Assembly (NCBI RefSeq): GCF_000282375.1
Contig: NZ_AKJK01000074.1
Coordinates: 1 to 43,049 of the forward strand
DNA from: Pseudomonas sp. GM50
GTDB taxonomy: Bacteria; Pseudomonadota; Gammaproteobacteria; Pseudomonadales; Pseudomonadaceae
Direction: 5' to 3'
Length of the DNA: 43,049 bases
The notes beneath the pieces are model-generated. The model did no database searches. It saw only the letters and a list, made by a program, of their open reading frames with translations, and was not told the origin of the DNA. Positions 28,952-36,638 of the stretch are shown here, one piece after another. Position 1 is the first letter of the stretch, and every line of letters begins with the position of its first letter. The translations under genes were made by a program, and so were the position numbers.

Positions 28952-31900
28952 ATGCACCTGCTCAGGACCCAGCCCGGCGGTTTCGTGTCGGATGACAACA
29001 TTGCCGACCTTGGACAAACTCCCGCCGAGCTGGTGATCCTGTGCAGCGGCGATTCCAGCCTGGCGTTGCTCGCCGAAGCGGCGCAGCAGTTGCCCGACGA
29101 TTACCCGAGCGTGCGCCTGGCCAACCCGATGCAGGTGCAGAATCACGCCTCGGTCGATCTCTACGTCGACGAAGTGCTGCGCCACGCCAAAGTGATTCTG
29201 ATCTCGCTGCACGGCGGCATCGCCTATTGGCGTTATGGCATTGAGCGTCTGGTGGAATTGTCCGAGCGCGGCGTGCAGCTGATTCTGGTGCCGGGGGACG
29301 ATCGCCCGGACCCGGAGCTCAGTGACCTGAGCACCGTAACCGCGCAAGACCGCGACCGGCTCTGGCACTTCCTGCGTCAGGGCGGCATGGCCAACGCACT
29401 CGACCTGTTTCGCTGCCTCGCCAATCGCTGGCTGGATCGCGACTACTCATGGGCCGAGCCGCAAACCCTGCCACGCACCGCGATCTACCACCCGCAAAAA
29501 AGCCCCGCTGAGTTGAGCGATTGGCAAGCCGACTGGCAAGCTGATCAGCCGGTGGCGGCGGTGCTGTTTTACCGCTCGCATTTGCAGGCGGCGAACACCG
29601 GTTTCATCGATATTTTCTGCCAGCGTTTGCAGGCGGCGGGGTTGAACCCATTGCCGATTGCGCTGGCCAGTTTGAAAGAGCCCGGCTGCCTGACGGTGGT
29701 CGAAGACTTGCTGGATGAAGTCGAGGCGGGGGTGATTCTCAACACCACCGGTTTCGCCCAGTCCAGCCCTGAAGCGCCGCACCTACGGCCGTTTCGCCGC
29801 AATATTCCGGTGATCCAGGCGATTTGCGCCCAGGACAATGAACCCGGTTGGCGCGCCAGCGAACAAGGCCTCGGCCCCCGCGACCTGGCGATGCACATCG
29901 CACTGCCGGAGCTGGACGGGCGGATCATCAGCCGGCCGATCAGTTTCAAGGACCTGGCCTGGCGCAGCGAGCGCAGTCAGTCCGACGTGGTCTGCTACCG
30001 GCCGCAACCTGAGCGCATGGATTTTGTCGCAGAACTGGCGCGGCGCTGGATCGATCTGGCGCGGGTGCCCAACGGCGAAAAACGCATCGCCCTGATTCTC
30101 GCCAACTACCCGACTCGCGATGGGCGCATCGGCAACGGCGTCGGCCTCGATACTCCGGCTGCGGCATTGAACATCCTCCGTGCCCTGCACGCCGAAGGTT
30201 ATCCGCTGCCGGCCGAGTTGCCGGACAGCGGCACCGCGCTGATCCAGCAATTGCTCGGCGGCGTCAGCAATGACCTCGACACCCTCGACCAGCGTCCCTG
30301 TCATCAAAGTCTCGCGCTGGACGACTACAACCTGATGTTCAACGCGCTGCCCGAGGCCAATCGCCAAGCCGTGCTGGAACGTTGGGGCTCGCCCGAAAGC
30401 GATCCAATGTTCCGTGGCGGACGAATGATGATTGCCGGTCTGCGCTTCGGCCTGACCTTCGTCGGCATTCAACCGGCGCGGGGTTATCAGGTAGACCCGA
30501 GTGCGGTGTATCACGACCCCGATCTGGTGCCGCCTCACGGTTATCTGGCGTTCTACTTCTGGTTGCGCAACACCTACGGCGCTCACGGCGTGATCCACGT
30601 GGGCAAGCACGGCAACCTCGAATGGCTGCCGGGCAAAGGCGTCGGACTGTCGGAAAACTGCTGGCCGGACGCATTGCTCGGGCCGCTGCCGAACATCTAT
30701 CCGTTCATCGTCAACGACCCGGGTGAGGGCGCCCAGGCCAAACGCCGTACGCAGGCTGTGATCATCGATCACTTGATGCCGCCGCTGACCCGCGCTGAAA
30801 CCTACGGCCCGCTGCGCAATCTCGAATTGTTGGCCGACGAATATTACGAAGCGCAATTGCTCGATCCGCGCCGCGCCCGAGAGTTGCAGCGTGACATTCT
30901 GCAATTGGTGCGCGACACGCACATCGACCGTGAACTGCAGCTCGACGAAAAGCTCGACAGCGATACCGATGCGGCGATCTGGTTGCCGCGTCTGGACACG
31001 TACCTGTGCGACTTGAAGGAGTCGCAGATCCGCGATGGCCTGCACGTGTTTGGCGAGTCGCCGGTCGGGCGGTTGCGCATCGACACCTTGTTGGCCTTGC
31101 TGCGGATTCCGCGCGGCGACGGTCGAGGGGCGCAATCGAGTTTGTTGCGGGCGCTGGCCAAGGCGTTTGTGTTGGGGTTTGATCCGCTGGATTGTGCGCT
31201 GGCCGAGCCTTGGGATGGTCCTCGACCGGATGCCTTGTTGTCGATCAGCGATGAAGTCTGGCGCACGGCGGGCGATACCCGTGAACGTCTTGAGCTGTTC
31301 GCCGCTCAACTGATCTCGCAGGCACTGAGCATGCCTCAAACCTTGTGGCGAGGGGGCTTGCCCCCGTTGGACTGCGCAGCAGTCCCATTTTTTGGGGCCG
31401 CTTCGCAACCCAACGGGGGTGAACCCCCTCGCCACAAAAGCCCGCTCCCACAAGAGGCAGGTTGGTCGGAAGTGAGCGCCATCATCGACAGCCTGCGCGA
31501 AGTCGTTGCCCCACGCCTGGACGCCTGCGGTCCGGCGGAAATGCGCGGCCTGCTGGACGCCCTCAACGGTCGATTCGTTCCGGCCGGGCCGAGTGGTGCA
31601 CCCAGTCGCGGCCGTCTGGACGTTTTGCCCACCGGGCGCAACTTCTATTCGGTGGATGTTCGCAACCTGCCGACCACCACCGCGTGGCGCATCGGCTTCC
31701 AGTCCGCGAACCTTATTCTTGAGCGTCACTTGCAGGACCATGGCGATCACTTGCGGCAGCTCGGCCTGTCGGTTTGGGGCACCGCGACCATGCGCACCGG
31801 CGGCGATGACATCGCCCAGGCCATGGCGCTGATGGGCGTGCGACCGGTCTGGGCTACCGGCAGCCAGCGTGTCGACGATTTCGAGATTCTGCCGTTGAGT

Positions 31901-32827
31901 TTGCTGGACCGCCCACGGGTGGATGTGACCTTGCGCGTCTCCGGATTCTTCCGCGATGCCTTTGCCAACCTGATCCGGCTGTTTGACGCCGCCGTGCAAG
32001 CGGTCGCCGCGCTGGATGAACCGGACGATCTCAACCCGTTGGCGGCCAAGGTCCGCGCCGAGCGGCAAGCGCTGCTGGAATCCGGGCTGGATGAAGACGC
32101 GGCGCGGCGGCAGGCCGGCTGGCGCATCTTCGGGGCCAAACCGGGTGCTTACGGAGCGGGCGTGCAGGGCGCCATCGACGCTCGCTTGTGGCAAAGCCGC
32201 GAAGACCTGGCCGAGGTTTACCTGAACTGGGGCGGCTACGCTTACGGCGGCTCCGATGAAGGCACCGCCGCCCGCGAACAGTTCGCCCAGCGTCTGAGCC
32301 AGGTGCAGGCGGTGCTGCAAAACCAGGACAACCGTGAGCACGACTTGCTCGATTCCAACGACTATTACCAGTTCCAGGGTGGCATGCTGGCGGCCGTCGA
32401 AAGCCTCAGCGGTGAAGCGGCGGCCAGTTATCACGGCGACCACAGTCAGCCGGACTTGCCGAAGATTCGCACGTTGAAGGAAGAGCTGAACCGGGTGATC
32501 CGTTCCCGTGCGGCCAATCCGAAATGGATCGACGGGGTCAAGCGTCATGGCTATAAAGGCGCGTTCGAACTGGCGGCGACGGTCGATAACCTGTTTGCGT
32601 TCGACGCCACCACGCAGTTGATCGACGATCACCAATATGCGTTGCTGGCGGACGCTTATTTGCTCGATCCGGCGACCCGGGAGTTTGTCCGCGAACACAA
32701 TCCCCATGCCCTGCGCGACATGACCGAGCGCATGCTCGAGGCGCAGCAGCGGGGGATGTGGAAAGAACCGGGCGAGTACCGCGAGGCGCTGGAGAATTTG
32801 TTGCTGGATATAGAAGAAGACACCTGA
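28952..32827 (+). CDS. cobN: Cobaltochelatase large subunit CobN
   Basis: A 1291-residue large subunit of the aerobic cobaltochelatase, which inserts Co2+ into hydrogenobyrinic acid a,c-diamide using ATP hydrolysis by the partner subunits. It belongs to the CobN/magnesium-chelatase H family: HVGKHGNLEWLPGKGVGLS, ERWGSPESDP and the RNFYSVDVRNLPT, WGTATMRTGGDD and WGGYAYGGSDEG stretches are conserved. It starts 3 bases after cobW and is probably translationally coupled. Residues about 798-834 do not look like CobN; they are the in-frame translation of a REPIN (31344-31454). Removing them leaves about 1254 residues, the size expected of Pseudomonas CobN by my recollection. Whether the insert disturbs activity is unknown. 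Confidence 0.95.
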   Translation: MHLLRTQPGGFVSDDNIADLGQTPAELVILCSGDSSLALLAEAAQQLPDDYPSVRLANPMQVQNHASVDLYVDEVLRHAKVILISLHGGIAYWRYGIERLVELSERGVQLILVPGDDRPDPELSDLSTVTAQDRDRLWHFLRQGGMANALDLFRCLANRWLDRDYSWAEPQTLPRTAIYHPQKSPAELSDWQADWQADQPVAAVLFYRSHLQAANTGFIDIFCQRLQAAGLNPLPIALASLKEPGCLTVVEDLLDEVEAGVILNTTGFAQSSPEAPHLRPFRRNIPVIQAICAQDNEPGWRASEQGLGPRDLAMHIALPELDGRIISRPISFKDLAWRSERSQSDVVCYRPQPERMDFVAELARRWIDLARVPNGEKRIALILANYPTRDGRIGNGVGLDTPAAALNILRALHAEGYPLPAELPDSGTALIQQLLGGVSNDLDTLDQRPCHQSLALDDYNLMFNALPEANRQAVLERWGSPESDPMFRGGRMMIAGLRFGLTFVGIQPARGYQVDPSAVYHDPDLVPPHGYLAFYFWLRNTYGAHGVIHVGKHGNLEWLPGKGVGLSENCWPDALLGPLPNIYPFIVNDPGEGAQAKRRTQAVIIDHLMPPLTRAETYGPLRNLELLADEYYEAQLLDPRRARELQRDILQLVRDTHIDRELQLDEKLDSDTDAAIWLPRLDTYLCDLKESQIRDGLHVFGESPVGRLRIDTLLALLRIPRGDGRGAQSSLLRALAKAFVLGFDPLDCALAEPWDGPRPDALLSISDEVWRTAGDTRERLELFAAQLISQALSMPQTLWRGGLPPLDCAAVPFFGAASQPNGGEPPRHKSPLPQEAGWSEVSAIIDSLREVVAPRLDACGPAEMRGLLDALNGRFVPAGPSGAPSRGRLDVLPTGRNFYSVDVRNLPTTTAWRIGFQSANLILERHLQDHGDHLRQLGLSVWGTATMRTGGDDIAQAMALMGVRPVWATGSQRVDDFEILPLSLLDRPRVDVTLRVSGFFRDAFANLIRLFDAAVQAVAALDEPDDLNPLAAKVRAERQALLESGLDEDAARRQAGWRIFGAKPGAYGAGVQGAIDARLWQSREDLAEVYLNWGGYAYGGSDEGTAAREQFAQRLSQVQAVLQNQDNREHDLLDSNDYYQFQGGMLAAVESLSGEAAASYHGDHSQPDLPKIRTLKEELNRVIRSRAANPKWIDGVKRHGYKGAFELAATVDNLFAFDATTQLIDDHQYALLADAYLLDPATREFVREHNPHALRDMTERMLEAQQRGMWKEPGEYREALENLLLDIEEDT
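31344..31454. repeat. REPIN embedded in the cobN coding sequence
   Basis: TGTGGCGAGGGGGCTTGCCCCCGTTGGACTGCG and the inverse CAACGGGGGTGAACCCCCTCGCCACAA, followed by an extra AGCCCGCTCCCACAAG arm. It is very like the intergenic copy at 36506-36608, yet reads open in the cobN frame. The right arm has changed GGGGGCAAGCCCCC to GGGGGTGAACCCCC. Confidence 0.9.
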
Positions 32828-32840
32828 CGCGCCGCAACCC

Positions 32841-32934
32841 CCTGTGGGAGCGAGCCTGCTCGCGATAGCGGTCGACCAGTCAATATTGATGTCGATTGAT
32901 CCACCGCTATCGCGAGCAGGCTCACTCCCACAAG
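32841..32934. repeat. REPIN between cobN and the chelatase ATPase gene
   Basis: CTGTGGGAGCGAGCCTGCTCGCGATAGCGGTCG and the inverse CCGCTATCGCGAGCAGGCTCACTCCCACAAG. It lies within the 149-base gap of the cob operon and could stabilise the cobN message end or separate expression of the two parts. Confidence 0.85.
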
Positions 32935-32976
32935 GTACAAGGTGTGCCTGCCACCGACCATGACCGAGATTTGAAC

Positions 32977-33981
32977 ATGACCGACACCCCCCATTTCCCG
33001 CTCTCCGCCGTGGTCGGCGCCGATGACTTGAAGCTCGCGCTGTACCTGACCGCCATCGATCCGAAAATCGGTGGCGTGCTGATCGAAGGTCCACGGGGCA
33101 TGGCCAAATCCACCCTGGCCCGTGGCCTGGCGGACCTGTTGGCCAGCGGTCAATTCGTCACTTTGCCCTTGGGCGCCACCGAAGAACGGCTGGTGGGCAC
33201 CCTCGATCTGGACGCGGCCCTGAGCGAGGGGCGCGCACAGTTTTCTCCCGGTGTACTGGCCAAGGCCGACGGCGGCGTGTTGTATGTCGATGAAGTCAAC
33301 CTGCTGCCCGATCACCTCGTGGACTTGCTGCTCGACGTGGCCGCCAGCGGCACCAACCTGATCGAGCGCGACGGGATTTCCCATCGGCATTCGGCGAAAT
33401 TTGTGCTGATCGGCACCATGAACCCGGAAGAGGGCGAGCTGCGTCCGCAATTGCTCGACCGCTTTGGCCTGAACGTCGCCCTCAGTGGCCACACCGCACC
33501 CGCCGAGCGCGGTCAGATCATCCGTCGTCGACTGGATTTCGACAGCGACCCGCAAGGGTTCTGCGCCGAATGGGAAAGCCAGCAACACGCACTGCGCGAG
33601 CGTTGCCAAAAGGCGCGCTCGGCATTGGCGAGCATTCCCCTCGACGATACCGCGCTGGCGCAGATCACCGAGCGCTGCTTTGCTGCCGGCGTCGATGGCC
33701 TGCGAGCCGATCTGGTCTGGTTGCGCGCGGCCCGGGCTCACGCGGCATGGCGGGGCGCGAACGCGATCAGCGAGGACGATATCGACGCGGTCGCCGAGTT
33801 TGCGTTGCGCCATCGCCGTCGCGAACACTCGCCACCGATGCCGCACCAATCCCCCGCAGCACAGCCCTCCAATCAGAACCCCAACCCGAGCGAAGGTCAG
33901 GGCCAGTGGGGCGAAATGCCCGCCCAGGCGCTGCCGGTCGGCGCACGACGTGAAGTGCCGAGCTGGCCAAAAAAGCCCTAG
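32977..33981 (+). CDS. chlD: Chelatase AAA+ ATPase subunit (zero-frame product of chlD)
   Basis: A 334-residue AAA+ ATPase of the magnesium-chelatase I/cobaltochelatase small-subunit type. Walker A is at about residues 38-46 (GPRGMAKST), Walker B at 99-110 (GGVLYVDEVNLL), and sensor region IGTMNPEEGELRPQLLDRF follows. A Pro/Gln/Asn-rich linker covers about 286-325. The frame ends ...PSWPKKP with a TAG at 33979-33981, directly after an A_AAA_AAG heptamer at 33969-33975; slipping back one base there continues into the VWA domain. ATG 32977 was chosen because it starts MTDTPHFPLSAVVGA; its ribosome site is weak, and a four-codon mini-frame (32960-32974) ends just before it. As the operon partner of CobN it should supply ATP hydrolysis for cobalt insertion. 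Confidence 0.9.
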   Translation: MTDTPHFPLSAVVGADDLKLALYLTAIDPKIGGVLIEGPRGMAKSTLARGLADLLASGQFVTLPLGATEERLVGTLDLDAALSEGRAQFSPGVLAKADGGVLYVDEVNLLPDHLVDLLLDVAASGTNLIERDGISHRHSAKFVLIGTMNPEEGELRPQLLDRFGLNVALSGHTAPAERGQIIRRRLDFDSDPQGFCAEWESQQHALRERCQKARSALASIPLDDTALAQITERCFAAGVDGLRADLVWLRAARAHAAWRGANAISEDDIDAVAEFALRHRRREHSPPMPHQSPAAQPSNQNPNPSEGQGQWGEMPAQALPVGARREVPSWPKKP

Positions 33982-34016
33982 GCATTCGCCCTCGATCAGA
34001 CGCGGGGGCGAATGCC
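33969..34016 (+). other. chlD: Predicted programmed -1 frameshift site
   Basis: A_AAA_AAG at 33969-33975 is in the correct phase (CCA AAA AAG in the zero frame). After a 5-base spacer a stem-loop begins: GGCATTCGCCC (33981-33991) pairs perfectly with GGGCGAATGCC (34006-34016), and three more pairs (one G-T) can form toward an 8-base loop. The zero-frame stop TAG is at 33979-33981. The -1 frame is exactly the frame of the downstream VWA domain. Confidence 0.85.
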
Positions 34017-34646
34017 AGACCCCACGCAGGACGGCTGGATCACGGTAAACAGGGCAAGCGTCACGCAACCCTGAGCGGATCGATCAATTGGCCCGGCACC
34101 TTGCTCAATGGCCGACCGCGTCAACGCGACGATGTACTGTTTCACCTGCGTACCCGCAGTCCTCATGAATTATGGCTGGTGATCGTCGACGCCTCGGCCT
34201 CAACCCGACGTCATCAAGCGTTGAGCGATGCCAAGGGCCTGCTGGCGCAACTGTTCGACGATGCCTATCGGCAGCGCGCGCGACTGGCGTTGCTGACCGC
34301 CAGTGGTCATGTGCCGAAGTGGCAAGTGCAAGGGTTGAAAGCCTCCGCGGGCTTGCGCGATTGGCTCGACGGGCTGGGTGCCGGCGGCGGTACACCGATG
34401 CTGGCGGCGCTGAGTGAAGCAGGGCACTGGCTAGCGGCACGGCAAAAACGTTTTCCGGCAGAGCAGCAACGGCTGCTGTTGGTGACGGATGGACGGGTGA
34501 AGGAATGGTCAACGTTGCCGGCGCTGGATTGCCCGGGGCTGCTGATCGACATTGAGCGCGGGCCGATTCATCTTGGCCGGGCAAAGGTGTTGGCGGCGCA
34601 GTTGCAGGTTGATTATCGACATATCGATGAGCTGATTTCAGGTTGA
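33975..34646 (+). CDS. chlD: VWA domain part of ChlD-like chelatase subunit
   Basis: A 223-residue continuation in the -1 frame. It gives a basic linker (KKALGIRPRSDAG...) and a von Willebrand A domain, with the MIDAS motif D-x-S-x-S (Asp405, Ser407, Ser409 in the joined numbering, VDASAS), the GGGTPM loop and LLVTDGRVKEW. With the upstream ATPase this makes a 556-residue ChlD-like protein, the medium-subunit type of magnesium and cobalt chelatases. The stretch 33954-34101 is open in this frame but has no ATG or GTG, only a TTG at 34101 without a good ribosome site, and that start would lose the linker. Frameshifting is therefore the more likely way it is made; separate initiation at 34101 is the alternative. 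Confidence 0.8.
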   Translation, partial: ALGIRPRSDAGANARPHAGRLDHGKQGKRHATLSGSINWPGTLLNGRPRQRDDVLFHLRTRSPHELWLVIVDASASTRRHQALSDAKGLLAQLFDDAYRQRARLALLTASGHVPKWQVQGLKASAGLRDWLDGLGAGGGTPMLAALSEAGHWLAARQKRFPAEQQRLLLVTDGRVKEWSTLPALDCPGLLIDIERGPIHLGRAKVLAAQLQVDYRHIDELISG

Positions 34647-34668
34647 GTTTTGTGCTGACAGTATTGAC

Positions 34669-34740
34669 CCCATCGCGAGCAGGCTCGCTCCCACATTGGA
34701 ATGCGTTTCCCTGTGGGAGCGAGCCTGCTCGCGATGGCAT
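34669..34740. repeat. REP doublet after chlD
   Basis: CCCATCGCGAGCAGGCTCGCTCCCACATTGG and CTGTGGGAGCGAGCCTGCTCGCGATGG form an inverted pair, closely similar to the element at 24770-24841. The two copies bound the cobalamin block at either end. Confidence 0.85.
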
Positions 34741-34819
34741 CACCTCAGAATCGGATAATTGCGGTTAATCCGCATCGCTGCCCTATGCTCTGTAAGCAAG
34801 CCAATCACAGGAGTGACCC

Positions 34820-36466
34820 ATGCGCGTTCTAGCCCGCAACGATCAGGACGATTTTCGCGTCAAAGCCTACGCTGGCACCAACGGCGTGCTGCTGGCCATC
34901 GACGTGGCCGAACCCCGTCGCAAAGGCCTGCTGGGTTTCGCCATCGAAAAACAGCAAGGCAACAAACCCTGGCTGTTTCTGTTCAACAGCCTGACCTTCC
35001 CCGGCAAGGCTCATACGTTCCCCCAGTTTCACGCCACCCCTAGTGATGCCGCGCCGTTGCAGAAATTTCGCTGGGCCGATTACGCGGTCAACCCGGGTGT
35101 GACGATCCATTATCGGATTCACCTGGCCTACGGCACCGCCGATGCGCCGCAGCTGGGTGAGTTTCTGGAAGTGACGCTCACCACCGACAATGGCCTTCCA
35201 GCGGGCCAGAATGTCATCTTCAACCGGGCGGTGGCCGCGAGTCAGGCCTTCCAGCGCAAATTCGCCGACCTCGATGCGCAGCTCAGCGCCAACAAGAAAC
35301 TGCCCATCGAAGAATGGCCCGATGCTCCACGGCAATGGCTGGAAAATGGTCTGCTCGCACGCTTGCTGGGGTTCATCGAACGGGCCGAGGATGGTCAGTG
35401 GGCGCTGGACATCGCGATCTATGAATACCAGCTGAAGGTGATTGTCGATGCGGTGAACGCCGCTTTCGAGCGCGGCGTAAAGGTTCGGGTCCTGTACCAC
35501 GCCCAACCCGACGAAGACACCACTGCGATGAACGAAGCCAGCCTGGAAAAAATCCCGGCGGCGAACAAGCGCGGGCGAGTCACTCACAACATCTTCCACA
35601 ACAAGTTCATGGTCCTCAGCCGGCTCGACGCAGCGGGGCAGCATCAGCCCGAAGCGGTGCTCTGTGGCAGCACCAACTTCACTCCCAACGGCGTTTACCG
35701 TCAGGCCAACGTCGTGCATGTGCTGGACGACGCTCGGATCGGCGCCAGTTATCTGCAAACCTTCGAGCAGGTCTGGGCCGACCCCACGGATGTCGGCGCC
35801 ACACGGGAATGGCTCACGGAACACAATCCGATGGCACCGGACCAGCCGCTGTTCGCCGGTTTTTCACCGCGCTCGGGCCAGGGCGACCTGCATGAGTTCG
35901 TCGAGATCATCAACGCCGCTAAAAAAGACCTGCTGTTTGTCACCGCGTTTGCCTTGCCGGACGAAGTGCTCAACGCATTGCTCGGCCAGCCCCACGACGA
36001 TATTTTGCGTTACGGCCTGCAAAACACCGTCAGCAGCATCACCGGTATCCACGCTGACCGCACCGCTCAATTTGCCGCCACCGCGTTGCTCAATACCGGC
36101 CTGGAAGGCTGGCTCAAGGAAAACATGAAAGGCCAGAAGGGCAGGCTGCTGGTGCATACCAAAGCCATCGTCGTCGACTTCACCACCGACGCACCGACGA
36201 TCATCAGCGGCAGCCATAACCTGAGTGAGGCAGCCAGTAATGGCAATGATGAGAACTTCCTGATCATCCGTGGCGACACCGACCTGGCCGATCGCTACGG
36301 GCTGGAACTGCTGCGCTTTTACGAGCATTACCGGTTCCGCTACTTTGCAAAAAAACTACAACTCAAACAGGTCCGGCCGTTGGCGCCGGATGACAGCTGG
36401 ACCGATGACTATTACCGCGAAGGCGATCTGCGCATGTTGTCGCGGTTGCGCTTTGCCGGACGATAA
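34820..36466 (+). CDS. Phospholipase D-like domain protein
   Basis: A 548-residue member of the phospholipase D superfamily with two HKD-type half-sites. The first is His260-x-Lys262 in FHNKFMVLS, followed by GSTNFTPNG. The second is His446-x-Lys448 in VHTKAIVVDF, followed by GSHNLSEAASNGNDEN. The first ~140 residues form a separate beta-rich region (NDQDDFRVKAYAGTNGVLLAID) of unknown role. No signal peptide is visible, so the protein is probably cytosolic unless exported by a specialised system. Members hydrolyse or transfer phosphodiester bonds of lipids or nucleic acids; the substrate cannot be told from sequence. ATG 34820 follows AGGAG. It stands alone between two REP elements. Confidence 0.86.
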   Translation: MRVLARNDQDDFRVKAYAGTNGVLLAIDVAEPRRKGLLGFAIEKQQGNKPWLFLFNSLTFPGKAHTFPQFHATPSDAAPLQKFRWADYAVNPGVTIHYRIHLAYGTADAPQLGEFLEVTLTTDNGLPAGQNVIFNRAVAASQAFQRKFADLDAQLSANKKLPIEEWPDAPRQWLENGLLARLLGFIERAEDGQWALDIAIYEYQLKVIVDAVNAAFERGVKVRVLYHAQPDEDTTAMNEASLEKIPAANKRGRVTHNIFHNKFMVLSRLDAAGQHQPEAVLCGSTNFTPNGVYRQANVVHVLDDARIGASYLQTFEQVWADPTDVGATREWLTEHNPMAPDQPLFAGFSPRSGQGDLHEFVEIINAAKKDLLFVTAFALPDEVLNALLGQPHDDILRYGLQNTVSSITGIHADRTAQFAATALLNTGLEGWLKENMKGQKGRLLVHTKAIVVDFTTDAPTIISGSHNLSEAASNGNDENFLIIRGDTDLADRYGLELLRFYEHYRFRYFAKKLQLKQVRPLAPDDSWTDDYYREGDLRMLSRLRFAGR

Positions 36467-36488
36467 ACAACCCGGCAAGGAGCGGAAC

Positions 36489-36627
36489 CTGTGGGAGCGG
36501 GCTTGCTGTGGCGAGGGGGCTTGCCCCCGTTGGACTGCGTAGCAGTCCCGGAGCTTCTGGTTTTGGGGCCGCTCCGCGACCCAACGGGGGCAAGCCCCCT
36601 CGCCACAGCAGGCTCGCTCCCACAGGT
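36489..36627. repeat. REPIN nested inside another REPIN
   Basis: Outer arms CTGTGGGAGCGGGCTTGCT (36489-) and AGCAGGCTCGCTCCCACAG (-36627) enclose a full inner REPIN (36506-36608) with GTGGCGAGGGGGCTTGCC arms. It lies between convergent genes, the PLD-like protein and the flavin oxidoreductase. Confidence 0.85.
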
Positions 36628-36638
36628 TTGACCTTCGG

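Noticed and set aside
29783..33094. 1103-codon open frame on the minus strand opposite cobN
   Set aside because: It reads through cobN, the REPINs and into the chelatase gene with no recognisable domain. Codon structure of the plus strand explains it.
34101..34646. VWA protein starting independently at the TTG at 34101
   Set aside because: No ribosome site precedes it and the conserved-looking basic linker upstream would be lost; the frameshift explanation fits better, although separate initiation is not fully excluded.
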